From Palleronia abyssalis (lineage in GTDB: Bacteria; Pseudomonadota; Alphaproteobacteria; Rhodobacterales; Rhodobacteraceae): a stretch of DNA of 64,000 nucleotides. Below, one piece after another: positions 1-13,881 of this stretch. The notes beneath the pieces are model-generated. The model was not told where the DNA came from. It searched no databases and was given only the letters and a program-made list of their open reading frames with translations. Position 1 is the stretch's first letter; every line of letters begins with the position of its first letter. The stretch lies in NCBI RefSeq assembly GCF_900302445.1, contig NZ_ONZF01000001.1:62001-126000 (forward strand). Direction: 5' to 3'. A program made the translations under genes and the position numbers.

Positions 1-85
1 TAATCGTGCTTTCCAGCGCGACGACTGGCGCCCTGGATTCGAGCGCGCTGCGGATTTCGTCCGTTAGAACAAGGGGGCCGCTCAT
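1..85 (-). CDS. psuG: pseudouridine-5'-phosphate glycosidase, N-terminal fragment (cut by window edge)
   Basis: Only the first 28 codons are inside the window. They read from an ATG at 85 and end in the segment VVALESTI, which matches the conserved N-terminal ALEST motif of PsuG enzymes. PsuG reversibly cleaves pseudouridine 5'-phosphate to uracil and ribose 5-phosphate. The start codon overlaps the stop of the upstream kinase gene in an ATGA arrangement, so the two are translationally coupled. A kinase plus glycosidase pair is the standard pseudouridine catabolic pair. The rest of the gene lies left of position 1. Confidence 0.8.
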   Translation of the reverse strand, partial: MSGPLVLTDEIRSALESRAPVVALESTI

Positions 86-966
86 GTCGTTACGTCTCCT
101 GATACGTAATGCGCGGCGGCGCGCAAACCCGAGGCCAGTGCGTCGGCCCCGGCAAGCCCGGAGCGTTCGGCTGCAATATGCGCCGCCATGAAAGTGTCAC
201 CCGCCCCGGTGATCCGGGTTACGAGAACGTCAGGGGGGGCTGCATCCACCACCGAATCTCCCTCGGCCAGCGCAGCCGGTTGGCCCCCGTTTGTCACCAG
301 AACCCGCGCCGTTCCGCGATGCGCAAGTGCCGCGGCTGCCGTCCGGGCATCGGCTTGCGGCCCCCCGAGCAGCGCGCCGGCTTCTTCGAGGTTCACGTAG
401 AATGTCGCGTTCGCCATGGCCAAAAGCGGAACGAGGCGAAGAACCTTGCCCGGCGAGGCCGGCGCGATCCTCAGATCGGCGCGGGCCAGCCAAGGGCCCG
501 ACGCGATGCGCGCCAGGAGCCCCTCGGACAGGTTTCCATCCAGGGCCGCGACACCGCTGAAAGGATCATCCTCGGTGGCGATACGGCCGTCCAATAGAGG
601 CGCCAGGATCTTGTCGCCCGCTTTTTCCAGCGAATGGGCATCCGCGATGGCCGCCACCAGACCGTTGCCCCCCTCGATCGCCATGTACTGATCGGTGGGC
701 AAATCCTCGGAAACATAGACGTTGCCGCAGCCGATCCCGCGCTGTCGGGCTTCGTTCAGTAGCGCGGCCCCCTCGAAGTCGTTTCCGACGGCGGTCAGCA
801 AGTCGCAGCCAATCCCGAGCCTGGCAAACGTCATTGCGACGTTCATCGCCACACCGCCCGGAATGCGCACGATATGTCCCGGCACGTCCGACCCCAGCGC
901 CATGTGCGCGGGCGTCCGTCCGATGACGTCCCAAAGGACGCTGCCGATGCACAGTATGGCGCTCAT
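82..966 (-). CDS. psuK: PfkB-family sugar kinase, probable pseudouridine kinase
   Basis: A 294-residue PfkB/ribokinase-fold enzyme. The N-terminus has the family opening CIGSVLWDVIG, and the C-terminal region carries the anion-hole and catalytic-base motif TGAGDTF. The family phosphorylates sugars or nucleosides with ATP. The assignment to pseudouridine comes from the gene directly downstream, which overlaps it by four bases and starts like PsuG. The start was placed at ATG 966 because the family homology begins there; an in-frame extension upstream is only arginine-rich shadow sequence overlapping mnmA. It follows mnmA by 40 bp on the same strand, so co-transcription is likely. A general PfkB sugar kinase is the alternative. 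Confidence 0.8.
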   Translation of the reverse strand: MSAILCIGSVLWDVIGRTPAHMALGSDVPGHIVRIPGGVAMNVAMTFARLGIGCDLLTAVGNDFEGAALLNEARQRGIGCGNVYVSEDLPTDQYMAIEGGNGLVAAIADAHSLEKAGDKILAPLLDGRIATEDDPFSGVAALDGNLSEGLLARIASGPWLARADLRIAPASPGKVLRLVPLLAMANATFYVNLEEAGALLGGPQADARTAAAALAHRGTARVLVTNGGQPAALAEGDSVVDAAPPDVLVTRITGAGDTFMAAHIAAERSGLAGADALASGLRAAAHYVSGDVTT

Positions 967-1006
967 GCGGTCTGATTGCGCTACGTCGGACGGGGACGCA
1001 AGCCCC

Positions 1007-2146
1007 TCACCCCCGGTGAATCCAGCCGCCGCCGAAGACACGACTGCCTTCGGGCGCATAGAACACACAAGCCTGCCCGGGGGAGACGCCTTCTTCGGGA
1101 ACGAACAGTTCCACCTCGGCCTCCGTGCCCGAAACGGGCCGCACGATCGCCTCGCGGGGCGGGCGAGTCGAGCGCACCTTGACGCTGAGGTTCCATTCGC
1201 GCCGGGATGTGAAAGGCTCATCACCCAGCCAGTTGATTTCCCTCACCGGGACGATCCGGGTCGACAGCATTTCCTTCGGACCGACCACGACACGCCGATC
1301 CTCGACATCGAGTTTGACGACGTAAAGAGGCTCCGACAGGCCGCCGATCCCAAGGCCCCGGCGCTGGCCGACGGTATAATGGATGACGCCGGAATGCGTG
1401 CCCAGGACTCGACCGTCGGCGTGAATGATTTCACCCGGATCGGCAGCGCCAGGCCGCAGTTTCTCTATGACCGAGGCGTAGTCGCCGTTCGGCACGAAGC
1501 AGATATCCTGGCTGTCGGGCTTGTCGGACACCCCCAGACCATGCTTCGCAGCCAGCGCCCGGGTGTCGGCCTTGGTTTTCAGATGCCCAAGCGGGAACCG
1601 CAAATACGACAGTTGCTCGGCCGTGGTCGAGAACAGGAAGTAGCTTTGGTCGCGGACCTCGTCGACGGCGCGGTGAAGTTCGGGGCCGCGAAGACCATCT
1701 TTGCGTTGTATATAGTGACCGGTCGCCATGCAGTCCGCATCGAGATCCCTCGCTGTCTCCAGAAGGTCGCGGAACTTCACGCGTTCGTTGCACCTGATGC
1801 AGGGCACGGGCGTGGCACCTGCGAGATAGCTATCGGCGAACTCGTCGATCACCGATTCGCGGAACTTGTTCTCGTAGTCCAGCACGTAATGCGGAAAGCC
1901 CATCGATTCGGCGACTCGCCGTGCATCGTGAATGTCCCGTCCGGCGCAACAGGCACCCTTCTTCGCCAGCGCGGCCCCGTGATCGTACAATTGCAACGTA
2001 ATTCCGACGACGTCGTACCCTTGGCTGGCCAATTCGGCGGCGACCGCAGACGAGTCCACTCCGCCCGACATCGCCACGACGACGCGCGTATCTGCGGGCG
2101 GTTTTGCGAAGCCAAGTGAGTTCACCGGCTGGGAATCAAGCGCCAT
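1007..2146 (-). CDS. mnmA: tRNA-specific 2-thiouridylase MnmA
   Basis: A 379-residue cytoplasmic enzyme that puts the 2-thio group on U34 of tRNAs for Lys, Glu and Gln, using ATP and a sulfur relay. Visible marks are the PP-loop SGGVDSS near residue 25, a catalytic cysteine in PCIRCN, and the second catalytic cysteine in DSQDICFVP. The C-terminal half has the usual beta-barrel region. The ATG at 2146 was chosen because it has a GGAGG ribosome binding site 7 bases upstream; a longer in-frame reading to 2245 lacks support. It is divergent from sciP and lies 40 bp upstream of psuK. Confidence 0.95.
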   Translation of the reverse strand: MALDSQPVNSLGFAKPPADTRVVVAMSGGVDSSAVAAELASQGYDVVGITLQLYDHGAALAKKGACCAGRDIHDARRVAESMGFPHYVLDYENKFRESVIDEFADSYLAGATPVPCIRCNERVKFRDLLETARDLDADCMATGHYIQRKDGLRGPELHRAVDEVRDQSYFLFSTTAEQLSYLRFPLGHLKTKADTRALAAKHGLGVSDKPDSQDICFVPNGDYASVIEKLRPGAADPGEIIHADGRVLGTHSGVIHYTVGQRRGLGIGGLSEPLYVVKLDVEDRRVVVGPKEMLSTRIVPVREINWLGDEPFTSRREWNLSVKVRSTRPPREAIVRPVSGTEAEVELFVPEEGVSPGQACVFYAPEGSRVFGGGWIHRG

Positions 2147-2280
2147 GAAATGGCCTCCGGGGTTGGACTGAAGCAAGAACAATAAATGAAAATACCATGT
2201 ATTCTCAAGTCCCACTTTCACCCTCCTTAAACGCATTCGGTCCAAGTTTACAGGGCTTAGGCGGACATGGGGATGTTGGA

Positions 2281-2559
2281 ATGTATATCAAGAAGGTGTC
2301 GGGGCCCAGATCGGTCGTTCTGCCCGACGGGACCATGATGACGCGGGCGGACCTGCCCGACCGCAATACGCGAAGATGGGTCGCCAGTCGCAAGGCTGCC
2401 GTTGTCCGTGCGGTCGAAGCAGGCCTGATTTCCCGGGACGAGGCACAGGACCTTTACGAGATTTCGGAGGAGGAACTGGAAAGCTGGTCCACAGCCGTCT
2501 CACAGTTCGGTGAGGCTGCGTTGCGTACGACGCGCATACAAAAGTATCGACAACCTTAA
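2281..2559 (+). CDS. sciP: DUF1153 small CtrA-inhibitory protein SciP
   Basis: A 92-residue helix-turn-helix protein of the DUF1153 family. The core [10 protein letters not shown], the segment [15 protein letters not shown], and a second helical unit around [16 protein letters not shown] are all present. In Caulobacter, SciP is a small DNA-binding protein that represses CtrA-dependent promoters in early cell-cycle stages. Here it sits directly upstream of ctrA on the same strand, so regulator and antagonist are genetically linked. The start was placed at 2281, where family homology begins; the Shine-Dalgarno sequence is weak. An upstream in-frame ATG at 2197 would add 28 residues with no family resemblance. 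Confidence 0.85.
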   Translation: MYIKKVSGPRSVVLPDGTMMTRADLPDRNTRRWVASRKAAVVRAVEAGLISRDEAQDLYEISEEELESWSTAVSQFGEAALRTTRIQKYRQP

Positions 2560-2660
2560 CGTGTTTTAGTCTTTCTGACCGGGGAACTGGGCGTTAGGTA
2601 ACCTGAAATTAATCTTTGTCGGGCTAAATGATCTCAACCCTGCCGTAAGCGGAGAGAGCT

Positions 2661-3374
2661 ATGCGCATACTCTTGATCGAGGACGAACCCACCACCTCGC
2701 GCAGCATCGAGATGATGCTCAATCACGCCAACCTCAACGTGTATTGCACCGATATGGGGGAGGAGGGGATCGATCTCGCCAAGCTGTATGACTATGATCT
2801 TATCCTACTGGATCTGGGTCTTCCCGACATGCATGGTTACGAGGTGCTGCGGCAGATCCGCCTGTCGCGCATTAACACCCCGATTCTGATCCTGACCGGT
2901 GCCGACGATACCGAAACCAAGATCAAGGGGTTCGGGTTCGGCGCCGACGATTACCTGACCAAGCCGTTCCATCGCGAAGAATTGGTCGCGCGCATTCACG
3001 CGATCATCCGGCGATCGAAGGGTCATTCGCAATCGGTCATCAGAACCGGCCGAATCTGTGTGAACCTTGATTCCAAATCGGTCGATGTGGACGGCCAGAC
3101 CGTGCATCTGACCGGCAAGGAATACCAGATGCTGGAGCTGTTGAGCCTGCGCAAGGGGACGACCCTTACGAAGGAGATGTTCCTCAATCACCTCTATGGC
3201 GGGATGGACGAGCCGGAACTAAAGATCATCGACGTATTCATTTGCAAGCTCCGCAAGAAACTGGCAGAGGCCACCGGGGGCGATAGTCACATCGAAACCG
3301 TTTGGGGCCGCGGTTATGTTCTTCGCGAACCCGAATCCTCTGAACGCGCACCTCAGGTTGCCTCAATGGGCTGA
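2661..3374 (+). CDS. ctrA: cell-cycle master response regulator CtrA
   Basis: A 237-residue OmpR/PhoB-type response regulator. The receiver domain (about 1-120) has the acidic pair in IEDE, the phospho-acceptor Asp51 in LLDLGLPD, and the signalling lysine in TKPF. The winged-helix domain (about 125-225) includes the segment [16 protein letters not shown], and the WGRGYVLR ending is typical. CtrA binds TTAA-rich boxes and, in Rhodobacterales, controls motility, gene transfer agents, quorum-linked phenotypes and some cell-cycle genes. GGAGAGAGCT precedes the ATG. TTAA-containing half-sites occur in the 2560-2660 spacer, but no full TTAA-N7-TTAA box is seen, so autoregulation cannot be shown here. 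Confidence 0.96.
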   Translation: MRILLIEDEPTTSRSIEMMLNHANLNVYCTDMGEEGIDLAKLYDYDLILLDLGLPDMHGYEVLRQIRLSRINTPILILTGADDTETKIKGFGFGADDYLTKPFHREELVARIHAIIRRSKGHSQSVIRTGRICVNLDSKSVDVDGQTVHLTGKEYQMLELLSLRKGTTLTKEMFLNHLYGGMDEPELKIIDVFICKLRKKLAEATGGDSHIETVWGRGYVLREPESSERAPQVASMG

Positions 3375-3421
3375 ACGGTCGGGTGGACGTCACGCCCGAC
3401 GCGGCCTAGAATCCAGCCTAG

Positions 3422-7668
<4,247 letters not shown>

Positions 7669-7687
7669 CGCCGTTTGTATTCGTTTC

Positions 7688-7702
7688 GTTCTCAAAAAGT
7701 TC
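7688..7702 (+). promoter_or_regulatory. putative LexA (SOS) box GTTC-N7-GTTC
   Basis: The sequence GTTCTCAAAAAGTTC is an exact GTTC-N7-GTTC direct repeat, the LexA-binding motif established for Rhodobacter and other alphaproteobacteria. It lies 58 bp before the start of the small membrane peptide gene at 7761 and just after recG. A second, imperfect element in opposite sense (GAAC-N7-AAAC, 7726-7740) follows closer to the gene. Position and spacing suit repression of the peptide gene's promoter, so this is an inferred SOS operator. Confidence 0.7.
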
Positions 7703-7760
7703 TTGCCAAATGGTTAAGGGCGTGAGAACAAAGTGGAAACGGATATGAAGGAGGGCCACT

Positions 7761-7877
7761 ATGATCCACACCGCAACCCAAACGCTCCGCCGTTCGGACA
7801 CGCTGCTGGAAGATTTCATGGGATGCGCCGCTTTGGCGATCTTCCTTATTGCGGGCCTCCACCTGCCGCTTCTCTAG
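7761..7877 (+). CDS. 38-residue membrane peptide under a putative SOS box
   Basis: A short open frame starting at ATG 7761 after an excellent AAGGAGGGCCACT ribosome binding site and ending at TAG 7877. The first 19 residues are polar (MIHTATQTLRRSDTLLEDF). The second half, MGCAALAIFLIAGLHLPLL, is one hydrophobic span long enough to cross the membrane, predicting a single-pass inner-membrane peptide. It is flanked by a LexA-type box upstream and a Rho-independent terminator downstream, so it is an independent transcription unit. In Caulobacter, the 29-residue membrane peptide SidA is LexA-controlled and blocks division through FtsW/FtsN. The same architecture suggests, but does not prove, a similar role. 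Sequence homology to SidA is not claimed. Confidence 0.7.
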   Translation: MIHTATQTLRRSDTLLEDFMGCAALAIFLIAGLHLPLL

Positions 7878-7987
7878 GCTTCCCTGCCTGCGTTAGATCG
7901 CATTCGGCACCCGGGCCACGCGCAGACACCCGTATGCGCCGAAGCCGGATCAGCCTCGATCCTGTCGATTGCAAAGACGCATTCCTG

Positions 7988-8020
7988 CCGCCGCCATCTT
8001 CGGATGAGCGGCGGTTTTTT
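7988..8020 (+). terminator. Rho-independent terminator after the small peptide gene
   Basis: A CCGCCGC / GCGGCGG stem, extended inside by CATC / GATG around a TTCG loop with one bulged A, is followed directly by six T on the plus strand. It lies 110 bp past the peptide stop and just before the convergent IscU-like gene ends at 8023. Confidence 0.88.
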
Positions 8021-8022
8021 CA

Positions 8023-8472
8023 TTATGCAGTAGCATTTTCCTCGGCCGCCGCGATCGCCTCGGCCGTGGCGTCCAAGGTCAACATGATGGACGCGTGCCG
8101 ATTCTTATAATCTCGGGCAGGCATGAGAACTTCCAGGCCTTGGAACGGGGCTGTCGGAACGGCACCTTCGCTTGTCAGCATCGCTTTAAGCTCGTCCCGC
8201 GCTTGTTCGACTTCCGCCCGGGTTCGTCCCACGATCGAGGCACCGACGACGGACGCGGCCGCTTGGCCCAGAGCGCAGGCCTTCACATCCTGGCCAAAGG
8301 CGGTCACCCGCCCACCGTCCACCGCGACATCCACCGTTACGGTCGAACCGCATAGGGGAGAGCGTTTGCGCACGGTGGCATGCGGCACGTCCAGTCTGGC
8401 GGTGTGCGGAATTTCCGCGGCCAGTTCCAGAATGCGGCCCGAATAAAGCTTGATGAGATCGCTGTCGGCCAT
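8023..8472 (-). CDS. IscU/NifU-N-like iron-sulfur cluster scaffold protein
   Basis: A 149-residue protein of the IscU/SufU fold. Two of the three canonical cluster-ligating cysteines are clear: Cys41 in SPLCGS and Cys66 in VKACALGQA. The third position, usually in a RHAC segment near the C-terminus, reads RHAS here, with Ser128. The LPPVK motif of true IscU is absent. Such two-cysteine scaffolds occur in many Rhodobacteraceae, and their exact role in Fe-S assembly is not settled. The ATG at 8472 follows GGGGAACCC. The gene is divergent from hisI, with 73 bp between starts. Confidence 0.75.
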   Translation of the reverse strand: MADSDLIKLYSGRILELAAEIPHTARLDVPHATVRKRSPLCGSTVTVDVAVDGGRVTAFGQDVKACALGQAAASVVGASIVGRTRAEVEQARDELKAMLTSEGAVPTAPFQGLEVLMPARDYKNRHASIMLTLDATAEAIAAAEENATA

Positions 8473-8545
8473 GGGTTCCCCTCGTCGTCGCCGCCTCTTA
8501 TCTAGGGGCCGCACGATCCCACGCAAAGCCCCGGAAAGGTCGCAG

Positions 8546-8917
8546 ATGTTCGATCCCGCGAATTTGACGTTCGACGCCAACGGCTTGGTGCCGGCTATCG
8601 CACAGGATGCCGAAACCGGAGAGGTTCTGATGCTGGCGTGGATGAACGCCGACTCGATTTCGCGCACGCTGGACACCGGGCACGTCACTTACTGGAGCAG
8701 GTCCCGCCAAGCATTCTGGGCCAAGGGGGAAACGAGCGGGAATCGTCAGCACTTGATCGAGATGCGGATCGATTGCGATCGCGACTGCCTTCTGATGCTT
8801 GTCAGGCAGGACGGCCCGGCGTGTCATACAGGCCGTCGCACCTGCTTTTACACGGCAGTCCGCGACGGGGCGGAAGTCGAGCTCATGACGCCGATGGAAG
8901 ACCAACCAAGCGCCTGA
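8546..8917 (+). CDS. hisI: phosphoribosyl-AMP cyclohydrolase
   Basis: A 123-residue zinc enzyme for the third step of histidine synthesis, opening the adenine ring of phosphoribosyl-AMP. Diagnostic segments are VLMLAWMN, TYWSRSR, WAKGETSGN, the metal-binding DCDRDC, and the closing cysteine region ACHTGRRTCFY. This is the single-function form without a fused HisE domain. GGAAAGG precedes the ATG. The last 35 bp overlap the 3' end of the convergent gluQ gene, an unusually long tail-to-tail coding overlap. Confidence 0.95.
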   Translation: MFDPANLTFDANGLVPAIAQDAETGEVLMLAWMNADSISRTLDTGHVTYWSRSRQAFWAKGETSGNRQHLIEMRIDCDRDCLLMLVRQDGPACHTGRRTCFYTAVRDGAEVELMTPMEDQPSA

Positions 8918-9743
8918 TGTCCGCGGGCGTTGCTCCCGTGTCGCGATAGGCTGCGATGGACCTGGCGTCATCTCGTTTGGCGAGCCGTTTTCCCGTGTCA
9001 TCCCGTATCAGTCGGTGATGGTGGTATATAGGGGATCTCAACCCCAGAAGGGATTGGAGCAAAACGTGAATTGGAGTCGCGTCGAACAGATCAAGACCGC
9101 GCACCACATGCGATATGCTCTGCGCTGAATCGTCGAGGACGACGGACAGATGGTAACTTGTCCCCATGTCCCGCCGTGCGAGCACAACATCCCCGATCAT
9201 TCGCAGCATATGCTCAGCATCCAAAGCGATCCGCCCGGTCCCTGCCGCGCCGGTTTCCTCGAACGCGATCTCGGGAACGAGGGCGAGCGCGCGGTCCATA
9301 TGCAACCTTATCGCCGAACCTTCATACGGATGATCGGCGTGTTTGCACGTGCCCGGGTATACGATGCCATCCGGTCCCAACATCGGCGCCCCCTCCTGCG
9401 GGGCAGCCGCGGCCTCGCGGATGTCACTGCGATTGCAAATACATGCGTAGGTCAGCCCACGTTCGGCCAATCTGAGAAGCGCTTCTCTATATGCTGGCGC
9501 CCTATCGGATTGCCGCACAACAGGGCGCGGCCATGACAGCCCCAGCCATGCCAAGTCTCGCTCGATCTCACGTTCCCATTTCACCCGCGACCGGCTGCGG
9601 TCGATATCTTCAATCCGCAAAACGAAACACCCGCCGTGGGCTCTCGCCATATCGAACGCGGTCATGGCCGAGAACGCGTGCCCGAGGTGAAGCGGGCCCG
9701 TCGGGGACGGCGCAAACCTCGTGATCACGCGGCGTCGCGACAT
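8883..9743 (-). CDS. gluQ: glutamyl-Q tRNA(Asp) synthetase
   Basis: A 286-residue truncated glutamyl-tRNA-synthetase paralogue that attaches glutamate to queuosine at position 34 of tRNA-Asp. It has the class I signature HLGH after [10 protein letters not shown] and a degenerate KMSKS-like KRLAKRDD near the end. A zinc-binding set (CIC plus a later YPGTC) lies in the middle. The anticodon-binding domain of full GltX is missing, as expected. The ATG at 9743 was chosen over one at 9770 because homology begins there. Its start overlaps trmFO by 19 bp and its 3' end overlaps hisI. Confidence 0.92.
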   Translation of the reverse strand: MSRRRVITRFAPSPTGPLHLGHAFSAMTAFDMARAHGGCFVLRIEDIDRSRSRVKWEREIERDLAWLGLSWPRPVVRQSDRAPAYREALLRLAERGLTYACICNRSDIREAAAAPQEGAPMLGPDGIVYPGTCKHADHPYEGSAIRLHMDRALALVPEIAFEETGAAGTGRIALDAEHMLRMIGDVVLARRDMGTSYHLSVVLDDSAQSISHVVRGLDLFDATPIHVLLQSLLGLRSPIYHHHRLIRDDTGKRLAKRDDARSIAAYRDTGATPADIRRLVGLPSAS

Positions 9744-11080
9744 CCCGCCGCGTCCAGCCACGCGGTCCAATCGGCCTTGGCGCGATCGGTATACGCCTTG
9801 TAGCGAGCAGGGCGATTGCGTCGGCCGCCCTTCAGATCAACCGGCGGAAAGAGACCAAAATTAACGTTCATTGGCTGGAACGTCTTAGCGTCAGCCCCGC
9901 CGGTTATGTGGGTTACGAGGGCGCCAGTGGCCGTTGTCGATGGAACACTGGGCACGTCTAGGCCCAAAAGCTCAGAGGCGGCGAGGCGTCCGGCAAGAAG
10001 CCCCATCGCGGCGGATTCGACATAGCCTTCGACGCCGGTGATCTGTCCGGCAAACCGCACGTTGGGCTTCGACCTCAGGCGCAGACGCTCATCCAGTAGC
10101 GTGGGTGAATTGATGAACGTGTTTCGATGAATACCGCCAAGCCGGGCGAACCGAGCCTCGGTCAATCCTGGAATCATCCGGAAAACAGAAGTTTGCGCCC
10201 CATACTTCATCTTGGTCTGGAAGCCGACAATATTATACAACGTTCCCAATTGGTTGTCCCGCCGCAGTTGAACCACCGCGTGAGCTTTGGTTTCGGGGTC
10301 ATGCGGGTTCGTCAGCCCGACCGGTTTCATGGGGCCGTGCCGCAAGGTTTCGCGCCCACGCTCGGCCATGACCTCGATCGGCAGGCATCCGTCGAAATAT
10401 CCGGCGGTTTCACCCTGTTTGAACTCGGTTTTCTCAGCCTCGAGAAGCGCGTCAATAAAGGCCTCGTACTGATCGCGCGTCATCGGACAGTTGATATAGG
10501 CCGTCCGTTCTTCCTCGGTCTCACCTTTATCGTAACGAGACTGGCGCCAAGCGAGATCCATGTCGATGGAATCAGCATGGACGATAGGGGCGATGGCGTC
10601 GAAAAAGGCCAGCTGATCGGCGCCGGTCTCGGTCCGGATGGCTTCCGCCAAAGCGCCCGATGTCAGGGGGCCGGTCGCGACGATCCATGACCCCTCGGAG
10701 GGGATTTCAGTAATCTCAGAAGGTTGAACCGTGATGTTTCCATGGGACTTCAGCGTCGCTGTCACTGCCTCGGAAAAGGTATCTCGGTCGACAGCCAAGG
10801 CTCCGCCCGCAGGCAGGCGATGCTGGTCGGCTGTTTGCATGATCAGGCCACCGGCCTGGCGCATCTCCCAGTGAAGAAGACCGACCGCGTTCTGTTCATC
10901 GTCGTCCGAGCGGAACGAGTTCGAACATACCATTTCGGCCAAGTTGCCGGTCCGATGTGCGAAGGTCCCAGTATTCGGCCGCATCTCGTGAATGACGACC
11001 CGGACTCCCATCTTCGCGGCTTGCCACGCCGCTTCGGACCCGGCCATTCCGCCGCCGATGATGTTCAGAACGTGCGTCAT
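9725..11080 (-). CDS. trmFO: methylenetetrahydrofolate-tRNA-(uracil-5-)-methyltransferase TrmFO
   Basis: A 451-residue flavoprotein that makes 5-methyluridine at position 54 of tRNA, using methylenetetrahydrofolate and FADH2. The N-terminal dinucleotide-binding fold [13 protein letters not shown] is clear. Typical later motifs include [11 protein letters not shown] and the C-terminal NVNFGLFPP. Length fits the family. The ATG at 11080 has GCGGAGGCTGAC before it. It lies 68 bp after gyrA on the same strand and overlaps gluQ, so two tRNA-modification genes are probably co-expressed. Confidence 0.95.
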   Translation of the reverse strand: MTHVLNIIGGGMAGSEAAWQAAKMGVRVVIHEMRPNTGTFAHRTGNLAEMVCSNSFRSDDDEQNAVGLLHWEMRQAGGLIMQTADQHRLPAGGALAVDRDTFSEAVTATLKSHGNITVQPSEITEIPSEGSWIVATGPLTSGALAEAIRTETGADQLAFFDAIAPIVHADSIDMDLAWRQSRYDKGETEEERTAYINCPMTRDQYEAFIDALLEAEKTEFKQGETAGYFDGCLPIEVMAERGRETLRHGPMKPVGLTNPHDPETKAHAVVQLRRDNQLGTLYNIVGFQTKMKYGAQTSVFRMIPGLTEARFARLGGIHRNTFINSPTLLDERLRLRSKPNVRFAGQITGVEGYVESAAMGLLAGRLAASELLGLDVPSVPSTTATGALVTHITGGADAKTFQPMNVNFGLFPPVDLKGGRRNRPARYKAYTDRAKADWTAWLDAAGCRDAA

Positions 11081-11148
11081 GTCAGCCTCCGCATCGTGCA
11101 GTCGCGCTATGAGGTGCCTCGGTGCAATCCACGCTCCAAGGGCCAAAG

Positions 11149-13881
11149 CTACTCTTCAACGGTATCATCCTCGGCCTGTTCGGCAATCCACGCGACCGTG
11201 ACGACTTCTTCGCCTTCGCCGGTCTTGAACACGCGCACGCCGCCCGCGCCGCGCGACCGGAACGAGATGCCGTCGACCGGTACGCGGATCGATTGACCGC
11301 GCGACGTAGCGAGCATGATCTGGTCGTCCATATCAACGGGGAAAGATGCGACCAAGGGTCCGCCGCGCATCGCTTTGTCCATCGCCATGACTCCCTGACC
11401 GCCGCGCCCGCGAACCGGATAATCATGGCTCGAACTGAGCTTACCCATGCCCTGCGAAGTCACGGTCAGGATCAGGTCTTCGGCGGCTGACATCTCGGCG
11501 TAGCGTTCCTGGCTGAACTCCTGCGCCTCGGTCGTGCCGTCGTCCTCGTCGGCCTCCGGCTCCTCGGTCACGCCCATCATCGCACGGCGCATCTTGAGGT
11601 AGGTCTGCCGTTCTTCCGGCGACGCCTCGAAATGGCGGATCACGGCCATTGAGACCACGCGGTCCCCGTCGGCCAGGCGAATTCCCCGAACGCCGGTTGA
11701 ATCCCTGCCTTTGAAGACGCGCACCTCGACGGTCGGGAAGCGGATCGCCCGCCCGAGCGCTGTGACCAGCATCACGTCATCGGCTTCCGAGGCGATCCGG
11801 GCGTTCACCAAGCTGACATCCCCGTCTTCGGGCAGCTTCATCGCGATCTTGCCGTTGCGCATGACGTTGGTGAAATCCGACAGCGCGTTGCGACGCACTT
11901 CGCCCGCCGACGTGGCGAAGACGATTTGGAGTTCGCTCCAGTCCTCCTCCGGCCTGTCGACGGGCATGATCGCGGCAATACCGGTGCCCGACTGCAGGCC
12001 CGGGATCACGTTGTTCAAGGCCCGGCCCCGCGACGAACGCGAGCCTGCGGGAAGCTGCCAGGTCTTTAGCTTGAACACCATGCCGGTCGTGGTGAAGACC
12101 AGAAGCGGGGTATGGGTATTGGCGACGAACAGCGTGGTGACGACATCGTCGTCCTTCAGCGCCCCGCCGGACACACCCTTGCCACCCCGACGCTGCGACC
12201 GGAAATCGGCCAGAGGGGTCCGCTTGATGTATCCGGTGGCCGTGACGGTGACGACCATATCCTCTCGCTCGATGAGGTCCTCGTCCTCCATGTCGCCGGC
12301 CCAGTCGATGATCTCGGACCGGCGGGGCACGGCGAATTGCTCGCGCACCTCGCGCAGCTCGTCCGAGATGATCGCCATGATCCGTTCGCGCGACCGAAGA
12401 ATATCGAGGAAATTCTTAATCTTGCCGGCCAGTTCTTCAAGCTCGTCCGTAACTTCCTGTACGCCGAGTTGCGTCAAACGTTGCAGCCGCAGCTCGAGGA
12501 TCGCGCGGGCCTGCACCTCGGACAGGTTGTAGGTTCCGTCCTCGTTGACGGTATGCCCGGGATCGTCGATCAGCCGAATGAACGGGGCGATCTCCGCGGC
12601 GGGCCACCGACGCTCCATCAGGCGGAAGCGGGCCTCGGGCGCATCGCGCGAAGACCGGATGGTCTGCACAACCTCGTCCACGTTCGAAACAGCGACGGCC
12701 AGGCCGCACAAAACATGCGCCCGCTCGCGCGCCTTGCGCAGTTCGAACGCGGTGCGGCGGGCAACAACTTCTTCCCGGAAGGTGATGAAATGCGTGAGGA
12801 AATCCCGGAGCGTCAGCTGTTCGGGACGGCCGCCATGCAGCGCCAGCATGTTACAGCCGAACGAGGTTTGAAGGGGCGTGAACCGGTATAGCTGGTTCAA
12901 CACGACATCGGGCGTCGCATCCTTGCGCAGTTCGACCACCACGCGCACGCCGACCCGGTCGGATTCGTCCTGAACGGCCGAAATGCCTTCGAGACGCTTT
13001 TCCTTGGTCAGCTCAGCGATGCGCTCGATCAGCGCGGCCTTGTTTACCTGATAGGGGATCTCCTCGAAGATCAGCGCTTCACGGCCCTTCGAGACCTCTT
13101 CGACCCGGGCCTTGGCCCGAATAATGACCGAGCCTCGCCCTTCCAGATACGCTTTGCGCGCGCCCGAACGCCCGAGGATCTGCGCCCCGGTCGGGAAGTC
13201 GGGAGCGGGAATGATCTCCATCAGGCGTTCGGTCGACAGGTCGGGGTTCTCGATCAGCGCCAGCGTACCGTCGACCACCTCGCCCAAGTTGTGGGGCGGG
13301 ATGTTCGTGGCCATGCCCACCGCAATACCGCCCGCGCCGTTGACCAGCATGTTCGGAAAACGCGCCGGAAGGACGGTGGGTTCAAGGTCCTTGCCGTCGT
13401 AGTTATCCTGGAAATCCACCGTCTCCTTCTCGATATCGGCGAGAAGGGCCTGGGCAGGTTTGTCCATGCGGACTTCGGTATAGCGCATGGCCGCGGCGTT
13501 ATCGCCGTCCATCGAGCCGAAGTTGCCTTGGCCGTCCAGAAGCGGAAGGGACATCGAAAAGTCCTGCGCCATCCGCACCAGCGCTTCGTAGATCGCAGAA
13601 TCGCCGTGCGGGTGGTACTTGCCCATTACGTCGCCCACGGGGCGCGCGGACTTGCGGTAGGGCTTGTCATGCGTGTTGCCGGTCTCGTGCATCGCATAGA
13701 GGATGCGGCGGTGAACCGGCTTCAGCCCGTCGCGCAGATCGGGAATCGCGCGGCTGACGATGACGGACATTGCATAATCCAGGAACGACGACTGCATCTC
13801 GTCAACGATCGAAATCGAAGGACCAGAGGGGCGCGATGCATCATCTTCGGGCAGTTCGGGGGGCTCGGGCGTGTCGCTCAA
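11149..13881 (-). CDS. gyrA: DNA gyrase subunit A
   Basis: A 910-residue type II topoisomerase subunit. The active-site tyrosine lies in [10 protein letters not shown]. The quinolone-resistance region reads [12 protein letters not shown], with serine retained at the E. coli position 83 equivalent and glutamate at the position 87 equivalent. The C-terminal pinwheel domain has the GyrA box QRRGGKG, which distinguishes it from ParC, and the tail is acidic. The reading frame begins with a TTG (13881) preceded by GGAAAGG at suitable distance; the first in-frame ATG would remove conserved sequence. The gene is divergent from usg. Confidence 0.96.
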   Translation of the reverse strand: MSDTPEPPELPEDDASRPSGPSISIVDEMQSSFLDYAMSVIVSRAIPDLRDGLKPVHRRILYAMHETGNTHDKPYRKSARPVGDVMGKYHPHGDSAIYEALVRMAQDFSMSLPLLDGQGNFGSMDGDNAAAMRYTEVRMDKPAQALLADIEKETVDFQDNYDGKDLEPTVLPARFPNMLVNGAGGIAVGMATNIPPHNLGEVVDGTLALIENPDLSTERLMEIIPAPDFPTGAQILGRSGARKAYLEGRGSVIIRAKARVEEVSKGREALIFEEIPYQVNKAALIERIAELTKEKRLEGISAVQDESDRVGVRVVVELRKDATPDVVLNQLYRFTPLQTSFGCNMLALHGGRPEQLTLRDFLTHFITFREEVVARRTAFELRKARERAHVLCGLAVAVSNVDEVVQTIRSSRDAPEARFRLMERRWPAAEIAPFIRLIDDPGHTVNEDGTYNLSEVQARAILELRLQRLTQLGVQEVTDELEELAGKIKNFLDILRSRERIMAIISDELREVREQFAVPRRSEIIDWAGDMEDEDLIEREDMVVTVTATGYIKRTPLADFRSQRRGGKGVSGGALKDDDVVTTLFVANTHTPLLVFTTTGMVFKLKTWQLPAGSRSSRGRALNNVIPGLQSGTGIAAIMPVDRPEEDWSELQIVFATSAGEVRRNALSDFTNVMRNGKIAMKLPEDGDVSLVNARIASEADDVMLVTALGRAIRFPTVEVRVFKGRDSTGVRGIRLADGDRVVSMAVIRHFEASPEERQTYLKMRRAMMGVTEEPEADEDDGTTEAQEFSQERYAEMSAAEDLILTVTSQGMGKLSSSHDYPVRGRGGQGVMAMDKAMRGGPLVASFPVDMDDQIMLATSRGQSIRVPVDGISFRSRGAGGVRVFKTGEGEEVVTVAWIAEQAEDDTVEE

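Noticed and set aside
722-2119. Long plus-strand open frame opposite psuK and mnmA
   Set aside because: It is antisense to two clear genes, rich in Arg/His/Gly typical of shadow frames in high-GC DNA, with no recognisable motif or ribosome binding site.
2560-2660. Possible full CtrA box before ctrA
   Set aside because: Only TTAA half-sites are seen; the second half of TTAA-N7-TTAA has two mismatches.
7733-8110. 125-codon plus-strand frame overlapping the SOS peptide
   Set aside because: Its frame conflicts with the peptide frame that owns the AAGGAGG site; it runs through a terminator into the convergent gene.
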